Positions 12,110-22,924 of a DNA stretch of 64,000 bases are shown here, piece after piece. The notes below the pieces were generated by a model. It did no database searches. It was given only the letters and a program-made list of their open reading frames with translations, and was not told the DNA's origin. Position numbers and translations under genes: made by a program. The stretch comes from Raphanus sativus (taxonomy: Eukaryota > Streptophyta > Magnoliopsida > Brassicales > Brassicaceae), in the NCBI RefSeq assembly GCF_000801105.2, contig NC_079516.1, positions 27,999,043 to 28,063,042 of the forward strand. The letters are read 5' to 3'. The first letter of the stretch is position 1. The number at the start of each line of letters is the position of its first letter.

Positions 12110-15100
12110 TTGGCTACCTACCTTTTCCTCGCAAATTCATCGCAAAACTTCAACTACCAGATTCGAAAATTTTCTATATTGTCGTTGGCTGCTAGAATGA
12201 TGAATATTAAAACTGATCACAATCTACCTGAAAGTTGCATGAATGAATGGGCAGACTTGTTCAAAGAGTATTTGCCGGAAGACAATGTGTCTGCTGATTC
12301 TTATTATGAGATTCAGAAACTGGTGTATAGTCTTGGGTTGCCTTCGGAGATGATAGATGTTTGCATCGACAACTGCATGATCTACTGGGGAAATGATGAG
12401 AAGTTAGAAGAATGTCGATTCTGCAAGAAGCCACGATTCAAGCCGCAAGGACGGGGACGTAATAGGGTACCGTGGTACCTACCAATTACAGACAGATTGA
12501 AATGATTGTACCAACCAGAGCAGACTGCTGGAAAGATGAGATGGCATGCCGAGCATACTCAGACGGATGGTGAGATGACACATCCATCAGATGCAAGAGC
12601 CTGGAAACATTTTAACAAAGTATATCCGGAATTCGCTAGCAATATCCGGAATGTGTATCTCGGATTATGCACAGATGGATTTAGTCCATTCGGAATGTCA
12701 GGGAGACAATATTCATTGTGGCCAGTCTTTCTTACGCCATACAACCTGCCACCGGAGATGTGCATGCAACGGGAGTTGCTATTCTTGACCATATTAATAC
12801 CTGGTCCGAAACATCCTAAAAGGTCGCTGGATGTTTTCCTGCAACCACTGATAAAAGAGTTGAAGGATTTGTGGTCAACAGGGGAGAGGACGTATGACTG
12901 CTCAACGAAGACGAATTTCACTATGCGAGCGATGCTTTTGTGGACCATAAGTGACTTTCCTGCCTATGGGATGTTGTCGGGATGGACTACACATGGGAGA
13001 TTAGCTTGTCCATATTGTAATGGAGCGACAGATGCGTTTCAACTGAAGAATGGGAGGAAGACAAGTTGGTTCGATTGTCATCGTAGATTTCTTCCCATTG
13101 GCCATCCGTACCGAAGAAACAAGACATTGTTTAGGCACAAAAGGGTTGTGAGAGACACTCCTCCTCCATATTTAACTGGAGAAGAAACTGAAAAGCAACT
13201 CGATTACTATGGAGCTTTGGAAACAGTTCCTCGTGGTGGTAATTGGCATGTTCCCCCTAATATGCCTGATTCTTACGGTGTTCATCACAACTGGCACAAG
13301 AAGAGTATATTTTGGGAGTTGCCATATTGGAAGGATCTTCTTCTGCGCCACAACCTCGATGTGATGCATATAGAGAAAAATTTCTTTGAGAACATCATGA
13401 ATACAATATTGAATGTCCCGGGGAAGACAAAAGACAACATAAAATCGAGGTTAGACTTGCCGGATATTTGCTCAAGAAGCGAGTTACATATAAACAGCAA
13501 TGGGCAAGTTCCTGTTCCGATATTCAGATTGTCTTCAGAAAAAAAGTCGGTGTTGTTCAACTGGGTAGCATCAGAAGTGAAATTCCCCGATGGGTATGTT
13601 TCAAATCTGTCTAGATGCGTTGAAAAGGGTCAAAAGTTCTCCGGGATGAAGAGTCATGACTGTCATGTCTTTATGCAACGACTACTTCCCTTTGCTTTTG
13701 CGGAGCTACTTCCTACAAACGTACATGAAGCACTTGCAGATACTATATTTATTATTGCAGTTATTTTATATATAATGATTTAGTTTGAAATATATATGAC
13801 TAATATGTGTATAATTGTTTTTGGAATATACAAGGCATTGGAGCATTTTTCAGGGATCTGAGCACCCGCACCCTTAAAGTAGAAGTCGTGGAACAGCTTC
13901 AAGAGAACATTCCCATCTTATTGTGCAACTTGGAGAAGATATTTCCTCCTGGGTTTTTTGACGTAATGGAGCATCTAGCTGTCCACCTTCCATATGAGGC
14001 ATTGCTTCGTGGACCTGTACATTACGGATGGATGTATCAGTATGAGCGAGCCATGAAATATTTGAAGGGAAAAGCAAAGAACCTTGCAAAGGTTGAAGGT
14101 TCTATAATTGCTGGAAGTTTGACGGAAGAAACTTCTCACTTCACATCGTACTACTTTGCGTCAAAAGTACGTACTCGGAAAAGAGCTCCAAGGAGATATT
14201 ATGATGGTGGTGTCGCGCCAACATACGCAGTTGCTGGTGTTCCAGACATCTTTAGCCAGATTGGGCGACTGGGTGGAAAATCAAAAGAGGTTTGGTGGTC
14301 GAGTGAAGAAGACGCTCATAGTGCACACACCTATATTCTACTTAATTGTGAGGATCCATTGATTCGTTATTTTGAAAGGTAACATAAATGGACACGTATA
14401 TATAAATTAACACATATATATAATTGCCAAATATTAATTAATATAAAATGTGATTTTACAGCCTATTTGTTTCACAAGTCGAAGAAACATTCCCTGGTAT
14501 ATCCACAACTGACGTAGACAAAAGGAAAGATCAACACTTTATAAAGTGGTTGAAGAGTCAGGTATTAACTCAAACTCTTTATTCATAAATGATTTGTATT
14601 TTAACGTTCACTTTGTTTTTGCAGGTTGATTTTGACGACGATGCAGATTATCCTAAGTGGTTACATGAAGTAATTCAATCTCCACATGTAAAGGTCACCA
14701 CTTCACAGATGTATTTCACACGAGGCTATACTTTTCACACATATGAGTATGGTAGACAGCGGGCGACCAGTAACTATGGAATATGTGTGAAAGGGGAAAC
14801 CGATTTCTACGGTATCTTGACAGAGATTATCGAAGTGGAATTTCCAGGGATATTGAAGCTGAAATGCGTCCTCTTCAAATGTGAGTGGTTCGACCCCGTC
14901 GTCAACAGAGGTGTTCGGTTTAACAAATTCGGTGTAGTTGATGTCAATGGTGGACGAAGGTACAACAAATTCTTTATTTGGCATACATGAGCAGAATAAG
15001 CTTACTTCTATGTTTTCTTTATTTTCAGGTACAACAAATTCGAGCCTTTCATCTTAGCTTCACAAGCAGATCAAGTTAGCTACCTTCCATACCCTCGGAT

Positions 15101-15362
15101 GAGAGAATCGGGAATAAATTGGTTATCCGTGATCAAAGTTACACCTCGAGGAAGAATCATAAGTGGAGAAGAACCACCATTGCAAGAAGAACAGATAAAT
15201 GAAGTCGAGGAACCTGAACAACAAATTGATGACATTCTTCTCATTGATCCGCATAATCATGAGTATGAAGATCTTACCGACGATGGCACAGACGAAGCTG
15301 TTGAAGACGAGTTTAATGAAAATGATGATGTTTCTAGTGATGACGAAAATGTATCCGATTGA
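12110..15362 (+). pseudogene. CACTA transposase (TNP2 / Transposase_21 family), near-intact
   Basis: Exons by splice sites and frame: 12110-13739, 13835-14378, 14462-14561, 14625-14959, 15029-15362. Family motifs include CRFCKKPRFKPQGRG, WHAEHTQTDGEMTHPSDARAW, ILIPGPKHPKRSLDVFLQPLI, ACPYC, LRHNLDVMHIEKN and MFQY-type VHYGWMYQYERAMKYLKGKAKN. The C-terminus is acidic and ends with SDDENVSD. There are three defects. An in-frame TGA at 12503-12505 sits where family members read Arg (consistent with CGA to TGA). The donor of the second intron reads AT instead of GT at 13740-13741. The usual N-terminal transposase-associated domain is absent because subterminal repeat DNA abuts 12110. The rest is continuous, so inactivation looks fairly recent. 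Confidence 0.88.
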
Positions 15363-15621
15363 TGTATTTGTGTTTTAATATGATTGATTTTCAGACTTAA
15401 TGCATGTGATTCGATTATAAAGAAAAAAAATATTGAGTTTGAGGTTTTGAATGAAAAATAAAAGATTGAGGTTTGGGATTGGAATATGAAGAGTAGAAGA
15501 TAGGAAAGATGGTGTTTGTGGTTTGGGGTTTTTGATTTTAGAGGTTTAGAAAGAAAACCTCGTTAATTCCTCGTAATTTACGACAAAATAACGAGGAAAG
15601 TAGAAAAAAAGAAATACACGG

Positions 15622-15690
15622 GCCTCGTTAATTCCACGTAAGCGCAAATCGTCGTAACGACCTCGTAAGCTTACGTGGAATTAACGAGGC
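15622..15690. repeat. perfect inverted repeat (hairpin), copy 1
   Basis: Arms of 21 bp at 15622-15642 and 15670-15690 are perfect reverse complements (left arm starts GCCTCGTTAATTCCACG). The 27-bp loop contains further CGTCGTAACGAC symmetry. The arm motif CCTCGTTAATTCC is the same as in the CACTA subterminal repeats. Confidence 0.95.
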
Positions 15691-15847
15691 TTTCTTTTTT
15701 TTTTAGTTCCTCGTTATTTTCTCGTGGGCTTACGAGGTTTTAACGAGATATGTTGTCTAAACCCCTAAACCCTAAACCCCAAACCCCATCTTTCTTATCT
15801 ATTTTGTCTAAATCCCAAACTCCAAACCCCATTAATAATTTTATAAT

Positions 15848-16015
15848 TTTCAAAAGATTATATTTTTAAATCTTCAAAAGATTATATTTTTAAATCTTCA
15901 AAAGATTATATTTTCAAATCTTCAAATGATTATATTTTCAAATCTTCAAATGATTATATTTTCAAATCTTCAAATGATTATATTTTCAAATCTTCAAATG
16001 ATTATATTTAAATAA
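15848..16015. repeat. 24-bp minisatellite inside the 684-bp unit
   Basis: About seven units of a 24-bp repeat (AAATCTTCAAAAGATTATAT and the TTCAAATGATTATATTTTCA variant) are counted from CAAAAG at 15851, 15875 and 15899 onward. The array is repeated in the second and third 684-bp units (about 16532-16700 and 17216-17330). The third has fewer units, so copy number has changed since triplication. Confidence 0.88.
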
Positions 16016-16305
16016 ATAATTTGATTTTGTATAAGTTTAAATTAGGAAGAAGAGATTGATATTAGAAGTTAAAGAATTGTGATTATAAATTTTGAGGTTT
16101 GAAATGTTAAGAATATTGAGTTTTGAGGTTTTGAATGAAAAATAAAAGATTGAGGTTTGGGATTGGAATATGAAGAGTAGAAGATAGGAAAGATGGTGTT
16201 TGTGGTTTGGGGTTTTTGATTTTAGAGGTTTAGAAAGAAAACCTCGTTAATTCCTCGTAATTTACGACGAAATAACGAGGAAAGTAGAAAAAAAGAAATA
16301 CACGG

Positions 16306-16374
16306 GCCTCGTTAATTCCACGTAAGCGCAAATCGTCGTAACGACCTCGTAAGCTTACGTGGAATTAACGAGGC
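16306..16374. repeat. perfect inverted repeat (hairpin), copy 2
   Basis: Same 21-bp arms as copy 1, displaced by exactly 684 bp (16306-16326 and 16354-16374). No mismatch between the arms was seen. Confidence 0.94.
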
Positions 16375-16989
16375 TTTCTTTTTTTTTTAGTTCCTCGTTA
16401 TTTCCTCGTGGGCTTACGAGGTTTTAACGAGATATGTTGTCTAAACCCCTAAACCCTAAACCCCAAACCCCATCTTTCTTATCTATTTTGTCTGAATCCC
16501 AAACTCCAAACCCCATTAATAATTTTATAATTTTCAAAAGATTATATTTTTAAATCTTCAAAAGATTATATTTTTAAATCTTCAAAAGATTATATTTTCA
16601 AATCTTCAAATGATTATATTTTCAAATCTTCAAATGATTATATTTTCAAATCTTCAAATGATTATATTTTCAAATCTTCAAATGATTATATTTAAATAAA
16701 TAATTTGATTTTGTATAAGTTTAAATTAGGAAGAAGAGATTGATATTAGAAGTTAAAGAATTGTGATTATAAATTTTGAGGTTTGAAATGTTAAGAATAT
16801 TGAGGTTTGAGGTTTTGAATGAAAAATAAAAGATTGAGGTTTGGGATTGGAATATGAAGAGTAGAAGATAGGAAAGATGGTGTTTGTGGTTTGGAGTTTT
16901 TGATTTTAGAGGTTTAGAAAGAAAACCTCGTTAATTCCTCGTAATTTACGACGAAATAACGAGGAAAGTAGAAAAAAAGAAATACACGG

Positions 16990-17058
16990 GCCTCGTTAAT
17001 TCCACGTAAGCGCAAATCGTCGTAACGACCTCGTAAGCTTACGTGGAATTAACGAGGC
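16990..17058. repeat. perfect inverted repeat (hairpin), copy 3
   Basis: Same 21-bp arms, again displaced by 684 bp (16990-17010 and 17038-17058), with no mismatch seen. Confidence 0.94.
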
Positions 17059-17499
17059 TTTCTTTTTTTTTTAGTTCCTCGTTATTTCCTCGTGGGCTTA
17101 CGAGGTTTTAACGAGATATGTTGTCTAAACCCCTAAACCTTAAACCCCAAACCCCATCTTTCTTATCTATTTTGTCTGAATTCCAAACTCCAAACCCCAT
17201 TAATAATTTTATAATTTTCAAAAGATTATATTTTTAAATCTTCAAAAGATTATATTTTTAAATCTTCAAAAGATTATATTTTCAAATCTTCAAATGATTA
17301 TATTTTCAAATCTTCAAATGATTATATTTAAATAAATAATTTGATTTTGTATAAGTTTAAATTAGGAAGAAGAGATTGATATTAGAAGTTAAAGAATTGT
17401 GGTTATAAATTTTGAGGTTTGATATGTTATGAATATATGAAGTAGAATATAAGAAAGATGGGGTTTAAGGTTTGGGGTTTAGAGTTTAGAGGTTTAGAA

Positions 17500-17887
17500 A
17501 ATAACCTCGTTAATAACTCGTAACTTACGAGGCATTTACGAGGAACAGAAAGACGGGCCTCGATATTTCATCGTTTTATTTGGGACGGGCCTCGCAATTT
17601 CCTCGTAAGGTTACGAGGGTTTTACGAGGAACAAAAAGACGGGCCTCGCTAATTTATCGTTTAATTTGGGACGGGCCTCGCAATATCCTCGTAAGCTTAC
17701 GAGGTTTTTACGAGGAAGAGGAACACGGGCCTCTTTAATTCCTCGTAAACTTACGAGGAAATTGCGAGACCTCCGTAAGTTATATATACAACCTCACAAA
17801 CCTCACACTGTCCATTCCTCCCAACTTCCTCTCCACTTCCTCCCCATTTCGTCTCCAACTCCTTCCCCATTCCTCTCTCCTCCGAAA
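17500..17887 (+). promoter_or_regulatory. promoter and 5' leader of the second CACTA gene
   Basis: From 17500 to 17770 several inverted and direct CCTCGTAA / TTACGAGG copies recur. A TATATATA sequence at 17780-17787 follows, then a pyrimidine-rich CCTCACAAACCTCACACTG...CTTCCTCTCCACTTCC leader up to the ATG at 17888. The TATA-like sequence about 100 bp upstream of the start codon is a plausible core promoter. The clustered CCTCGTAA motifs could let the encoded protein regulate its own gene, as TNPA does in En/Spm (inference). Confidence 0.55.
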
Positions 17888-19747
17888 ATGGTAATTTCCT
17901 CGCCCGCTTTATTAGTTTAGACAATTTAGATAGGTGGTTAGTTTAGGTGGTTAGTTTAGAGAATTTAGATAGGTTTACGGATTTTATGTTCGTTAGATAG
18001 ATTTTTAAATTATTGATGATAGCTTTTTAATTATTGATGATCATAATCTCAAAAAAATATATTTTTGCAGGTTCGCCAGCGCATGCTTTCTGCTCACTAC
18101 AGGGAGATATTCGGTGAGCCTGGTAGTCAGTTAGACCCGCCAGGTTCTTCTTCAGGTGCCGGCGGTTCAGGTTCTTCGGATCAGGAGTCTGTTCCCGAGA
18201 CTCAGCATTTCTTCCCTCCGATGCCTCCTCCGATGGCTCAGCCGATGGCTCAGCCGATGCCTCAGCCGATGGCTCAGCCGATGGCTCCTCCGATGGCTCC
18301 TCCGGTGCCTCCTCCGATGGCTCCTCCTGAGATCCCCGCCGCTGTTCATTCCGATCTCATGGTGCCACCTACTGTTCCCTTCTCGCAGTACACTGTCGAG
18401 GATATTCTCGGTATGCCAGGCAGAGCTGGTTTACCAATCATAGACCCCGACAGACCCGACGGGACTTTATGGTAAGTGTATTTTTTAAATAATTATTTTA
18501 ATTTATAACTTCATTAAATAATTTAAATTTTCATTTTTTCCAGGTTTGGGGTTGACAATTCCCTTGCGACAGATGTAACCGAGACGATTAAAGGTTACTT
18601 CTCCATGGCGCATCCAAACTGGAAATTGACGCCGATCTACATCCGAAAGACGTGGTTCAAGATTTACGCTGTAAGTAATTCTATTAATTAAATTTTTTTT
18701 TTATTAACTAATTATTAAATTTTTTTTGCAGCAAAAGTATCATTGGTCCATCGGGGTCAGTGAGAGAGTGAGGAAGGCGTTTTACGAGAAGGCGCAAGTT
18801 CGCTTGTCGGACACGGTTTGCAACTGGAAGGGTGCCTGGATCGTCAAGGGGTACACCCGTGGCAAACCCGCTGAGCTTACCACGGATGTTTGGGACGGCC
18901 TCATCCGTTACTGGAAGGATCCTCACTCCATTAGGATCGCAAACATTTGTGCTGCCGCCCGTAACACGGTAGACGAGCACGGTAACGGCCCAATGCTACA
19001 CTCTACGGGCCAAAAACCACATGCCGGTGTCCGTTTGAAAATGGTACGTAATTAAATATTTAATTTTTTAATTATTATTTTTAATATAATTAAATATATT
19101 TCTAACAATTTTCTTAAATGTTTTTAGGCCAAAGAGTTGGGACGTCTCCCGACTCTTCCGGAACTTTACGAGCGGACCCACAAGAACAAGGCGGACCAGT
19201 TTTTAGATGGCAAGTCCGAGCAAATCTAAAACAACGTAATTTCTCGGGTTGAGGAGCGCCAGACTCAGCTGACCCAGCAGTCCGGCGACGGATTACCAGT
19301 TACCTTATCCACAACTGAAGTGGATAAGATTTACGAGGAGGTAAATTTTTTAACATTATATCTTTTTAATTATTAATTGATTAAATTTACCTTTTAAATT
19401 TAACTAACAAATATAATTTTTTTGTTTTTAAGGTTTTCCCTAAGAAAAAGGGACGTACGTTGGGGATCGGTTCCGTCAATGATGTCCCGAGAGCGACATC
19501 ATCTTATGCTCAGAGACAGACCGAAGAAGTCACTCAGTTGCGTTCCGAGCTGGGCGAGACCAAAAGCCGTGTGAGTGGACTCGAAGCCTTCATCGACGTT
19601 ATAGCGTCCACAAATCCGGAATGGGAAGCTTTGTTGAGGAACATGAAACAACAAAATCCCATTCCAGGCGAGTCATCGGGCACACATAACGAGGAGGATG
19701 TTACGAGGAGGAGCGAGGAATTCTACGAGGCGATGAACGAGCCTTAG
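17888..19747 (+). pseudogene. CACTA second gene, TNPA-like (Transposase_24, Ptta/En/Spm family)
   Basis: Exons by splice sites and frame: 17888-17890 (the ATG alone), 18071-18471, 18544-18670, 18732-19043, 19128-19340, 19433-19747, giving 456 codons before the stop. An early region is Pro/Met/Gln-rich ([15 protein letters not shown] repeats). The conserved part follows: TIKGYFSMAHPNWKLTP, WFKIYAQKYHW, VRKAFYEKAQVRLSDTV, LIRYWKDPHSI. A coiled-coil-like C-terminus reads [19 protein letters not shown]. The start codon sits directly on the first donor site, so exon 1 contributes only Met. A TAA at 19227-19229 (expected Tyr) is the single disabling change I see. Probable role: DNA-binding partner of the transposase at subterminal repeats. 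Confidence 0.82.
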
Positions 19748-19924
19748 TTTTTTTAGTTTTTTTTCGGTTTATGTATTATAAAATCCAAAACTTAATTATA
19801 TATAAAATATTTTGTTGCTTCTGAATTTTATTTAAAATTTATTTATAAATCCAATATTTAAATACTTTTATTTTGTTAAATTAATAATTATTATAGTTAT
19901 CAAATAATATTTTATTAATTCAAA

Positions 19925-20406
19925 AAATGGAAGTCTACGAGTTATTTACGACGAAAAGGTTTCCGAGGAATTTACGAGGAAAGGCTTTCGAGGTTTTTAC
20001 GAGGAAAGGCTTTCGAGGTCTTTACGAGGAAAGGCTTTCGAGGTTTTTACGAGGAAAACCTTTCAACGATTCTACATCGATTTTACGAGGAAATCTTTTC
20101 AAGGATATTACATCGAATTTACGAGGATATGATTTCAAGGATCTTACGTGTAAGTAACGACGCGTGTTTCGCGTGGTTTGTACGAGGAATCTCGGCGAGT
20201 GATTTACGAGGAAATGGGGCGAGGAACTTACGACGAAATATTAACTTCGTCTTTACGAGGAAATAAAAAACTCGCTACACTACGAGGAAATGGCGACGAC
20301 TCCTTTGTTACGACGGACGATAAACGACGAAAAGCTTTTCCTCGTTAATTCCTCGTAAACATCCTTTTACGAGGAATTAACGAGGAAAATGGCCCTCGTT
20401 AATTAT
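19925..20406. repeat. CACTA 3' subterminal repeats
   Basis: Dense copies of TTTACGAGGAAA and close variants (TTACGACGAAA, TTTACGAGGATA), with the pair GGAAAGGCTTTCGAGGTTTTTACGAGG repeated three times in near-identical form around 19976-20060. Inverted copies (CCTCGTTAATTCCTCGTAA) occur close to the terminus at 20340-20360. They mirror the 5' subterminal region. Confidence 0.75.
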
Positions 20407-20519
20407 TTGTTTTCTTGTAGTGTAGTGATAAAGAAAAAGATGGCGATGAGAAGGAGACAAGGCCGAAGAGGATCCATAAACCTTCTCGTCAGCTCAAGTC
20501 TCCGTACCAGGCAAATTAA

Positions 20520-21472
20520 TAGCTATTTGGAATAGCTTATGTCTGACATGTTTCTTTTGATGTTATGTTCCAGCTAAAACTTATGTCTGACTTATGACTT
20601 ATGTTTCTGTTGTGTTAAAACATATGACTTATGCTTTTGTTGTATTAAAAGATATGACTTATGTTTCTGTTTCTGTTTCCTTTGTGTTATGTTAAAACAG
20701 GTAAAACATGTATTATGGAATAACTAATAAAACAGGTATAACTAAGTGATTTTGTTTAAAAGTGGTACGACTAGTACAACTACGTAATAACATTGCAGTT
20801 TTCCAACTTGATTGCAAATTTAAAACGTGTTACACTAAAACAATATGCACATTTAAAATGTTTTAGTTATACATAGTTGTACTAGTTTATTAGTTGTACA
20901 AGTTTGTACATAGTTGTACTAGTTTATTAGTTGTACAAGTTTGTACATAGTTGTATTTTGGCAGTGAAATCAGAAAATATTAGTTGTATCATATAAAAAA
21001 TATAATTACCTTAGTTGTACCACTTCTTTATGTTTATATGTCTTTGCCCGAATACAATGAAATCATCACAATTGTTAAAATACTTGTCATGTATGTTTTG
21101 CAAAAAAATATGTGGTAAACAAGTTAACAAACCTTAAAAGTATATGGTAGATCATGGAAACTTATGTGATGGTGTTAGGAAAAAAAAAATATGAAACACA
21201 ATCAAACTATCCAAACACTTACCAATTTGACCATTTGATTGTTTTATTAATATGGAATACCCAAAAATATATTTAAATTTTCAGAACCTGCATAGTTATA
21301 CTAGTTATACTAGTCTCACAGCTCTAATAAACTAGACATAGTTGTACTAGTAATACGAGTACAACATGTAGTGGTTTTACTAGTTGTACCAGTATGACAA
21401 CACAGAAACATGATTATTATGTTATATTAAGTTTTATCAGTTGTACATGTACTACCTGATAGAAACAACACA
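20520..21472. repeat. MULE-1 spacer with TACAACTAGT/TTGTACTAGT motif array
   Basis: No gene. The spacer between the converging DUF1985 and MuDR genes contains repeated ACTTATGTCTGAC and ATGACTTATGTTTCTG phrases (20540-20690). Many copies of TAGTTGTACTAGT / TTGTACAAGT type motifs follow, including a perfectly repeated block (TTGTACTAGTTTATTAGTTG at about 20876 and 20914). Similar motifs occur in the DUF1985 intron and upstream of MuDR. Confidence 0.7.
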
Positions 21473-22888
21473 TTACATAGACAAGTGATAATTGCAATAT
21501 CCATGGATCGCCAATGGGTACACCTCGTGTACTTTCTTGATGATGCTTTGGTTTCTATCAGTACAAAATACAAGCTGAGGATCATCTGGTATCAAAGTTT
21601 TCAGTGTAGTCAAAAACCACTCCCAGCTCGCATTTTTCTCACCATCTACTACCGCAAAAGCGAGAGGATAATGATGATGGTCTGGATCCTGAGCAGTGGC
21701 AATGAGAAGCACTCCTTTGTACACACCCTTCAGGTGAGTTCCATCCATTATTATCACTTTCCTCATCGCCTTAAACCCTTCAATGCAAGCTCCGAGCGCG
21801 AAGAACATATACTTGAACTGGTTCGTCTCATCCACTACTAACCGTGTGATGGTATCAGGATTCATCTTTTCTAACATGTACAAGTAAGATGGGAGTCTAG
21901 CAAAACTCTCCTCAGGGTTACCACGCAGATCACTGACAGCTTGGTGTTTCCCTCTCAAAGCCGTAGAATATGAAACCTTGACACCTAGTTTGTTCTTTAC
22001 CAAACTTATGAGAGTCTTTGGATCTGGAGTCTTGAATTGGCCTGGATAATCTGCGTGAACCACTGATGCGACCATACTTGGTGTGCCTCTTTTCCCCCTC
22101 TTGGTTATGCTTCCCTCTCCCCGAGAACATGTATGCATCTTTCTATACATTCTGATAGTGAAAAAAATAGATTTTTTCAGCTTTGCAGCTCGTAAATACC
22201 ATCTGCATCCAACTCCACGACATTTCAATACATACAGATTAGGATTCGACTTCAATATATCAACCTCAAAACAATTCGAATGCACTCCTTTGTCCACTAA
22301 ATCCCTCACTTCATCCTTAGTCGCAAATTCTTGATGCAAACTCATATCAATACCATCATCCCACTCAATATTGACAACTGGTTCTTCAGCTGGTGTAACA
22401 GCCGCCATCTCCTCTCTGTCATCCATTTCATCAACCTCTTCATTGCTTTTCTCATGCTCATACCCATCTGATTGTTTTTGAGGAACAATTGCCAACTCCT
22501 CAACTCCAACCATACCATCATTAGCTCTGCCACCATTATGAATTTCCTCATTCATAGAGAACTGCTCATTACTCTGATTTTCTGAGACAATTTCGGAAAG
22601 CTCCACGTGCAAGACACTACGCCGGTTTTTCTTATCTACCTCCATTAAATATCCTAAAACATCTTCATCATCCAGAATATAGGAAGGCCTCTTATTATTA
22701 TCCACGACCAGAGGAAAGTAACTCAGTTGAAGCTTTGTCGCAACTACATCAATATTCATTTTCTTGCATATTCTATCAACCAAGCGAGAATAAGTAATCT
22801 CCTCATATCTTCCTTTCATCACTAATGTAGAAATATGCCGGTCTCCACCATGATCAAAATGTATCACCACAGCTCCACCACTATCCAT
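21473..22888 (-). pseudogene. MULE-1 MuDR-type transposase, C-terminally truncated
   Basis: Translation from the ATG at 22888 gives about 471 residues; an acceptor just upstream (CAG before GAACTATGG) suggests a 5' UTR intron. Order: plant MuDR N-terminal domain (VVIHFDHGGDRHISTLVM...), an acidic linker, a FAR1-like DNA-binding part with Cys/His (CRGVGCRWYLRAAKL...MHTC), then the MULE DDE core with first Asp in IIMDGTHLKGVYKG and second in FCTDRNQSI. It ends right after the CNYHLSM position where the family continues with the third acidic residue and a SWIM zinc finger. Both are missing, so the protein cannot be a complete transposase. The open frame up to that point is uninterrupted. Confidence 0.85.
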
Positions 22889-22924
22889 AGTTCCTGAAAA
22901 GGAGAAAAAAACCAACATTACCAC

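Larger units (their letters stand above)
15424..17440. repeat. 684-bp tandem repeat, three copies
   Basis: The unit containing GGAATATGAAGAGTAGAAG starts at 15481, 16165 and 16849, so the period is exactly 684 bp twice over. Copies differ by only a few bases. A partial fourth copy continues to about 17480. Each unit contains, in order, a long perfect hairpin, a telomere-like CCCTAAACCCC phrase, an internal 24-bp minisatellite (TCAAAAGATTATATTTTTAA and variants) and a unique AT-rich tail. It lies between the two CACTA genes and has no coding capacity. Confidence 0.92.
11824..20422 (+). mobile_element. CACTA (En/Spm-type) transposon inserted in the DUF1985 exon
   Basis: The element begins CACTACAAGAAAACAA (11824-11839) and ends with the exact inverted complement (20407-20422). 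It is flanked by the 3-bp duplication TAG (11821-11823 and 20423-20425). It is 8599 bp long and carries a TNP2-type transposase gene (12110-15362), a TNPA-like second gene (17888-19747), and subterminal arrays of a TTACGAGGAAA-like motif in both orientations at both ends. All hallmarks of CACTA elements are present. The two genes are nearly complete but each has a nonsense codon, and the transposase also lacks its N-terminal region, so this copy is not autonomous as it stands. Confidence 0.95.
8615..20519 (+). pseudogene. MULE-1 DUF1985 gene (Ulp1-type MULE accessory gene, protease domain absent)
   Basis: Exons inferred from GT-AG sites and frame: 8615-9229, 9645-10442, 10516-10677, 10769-11207, 11300-11641, and 11703-11823 continued at 20426-20519 after the CACTA insert. 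Exon 1 encodes a very Lys/Arg-rich N-terminus (KKKSATESKKK, KRKRVAKKK), probably nuclear. Exon 2 holds the DUF1985-like region (CCQYRKVQGLWMLLLRCM..., YSIREHALLSGLHCG..., LYFLTRVIRGRSRNGYFI). Exon 5 encodes acidic repeats around EKDGDEQAEKDGDE. The end has the RPKRIHKPSRQLKSPY motif that precedes the Ulp1 domain in MULE-2, then stops (TAA 20517-20519) with no protease domain. An in-frame TGA at 10784-10786 in exon 4 is a premature stop. This is a pseudogene of the MULE-borne Ulp1-like (KAONASHI-type) family. Confidence 0.75.

Noticed and set aside
15768..15786. Telomere-like CCCTAAACCCTAAA phrase, present in each 684-bp unit.
   Set aside because: Only two or three degenerate units; part of the CACTA internal repeat, not an interstitial telomere.
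21485..21841. Plus-strand frame of 118 codons.
   Set aside because: Antisense to the MuDR DDE core, which has clear family motifs on the minus strand.
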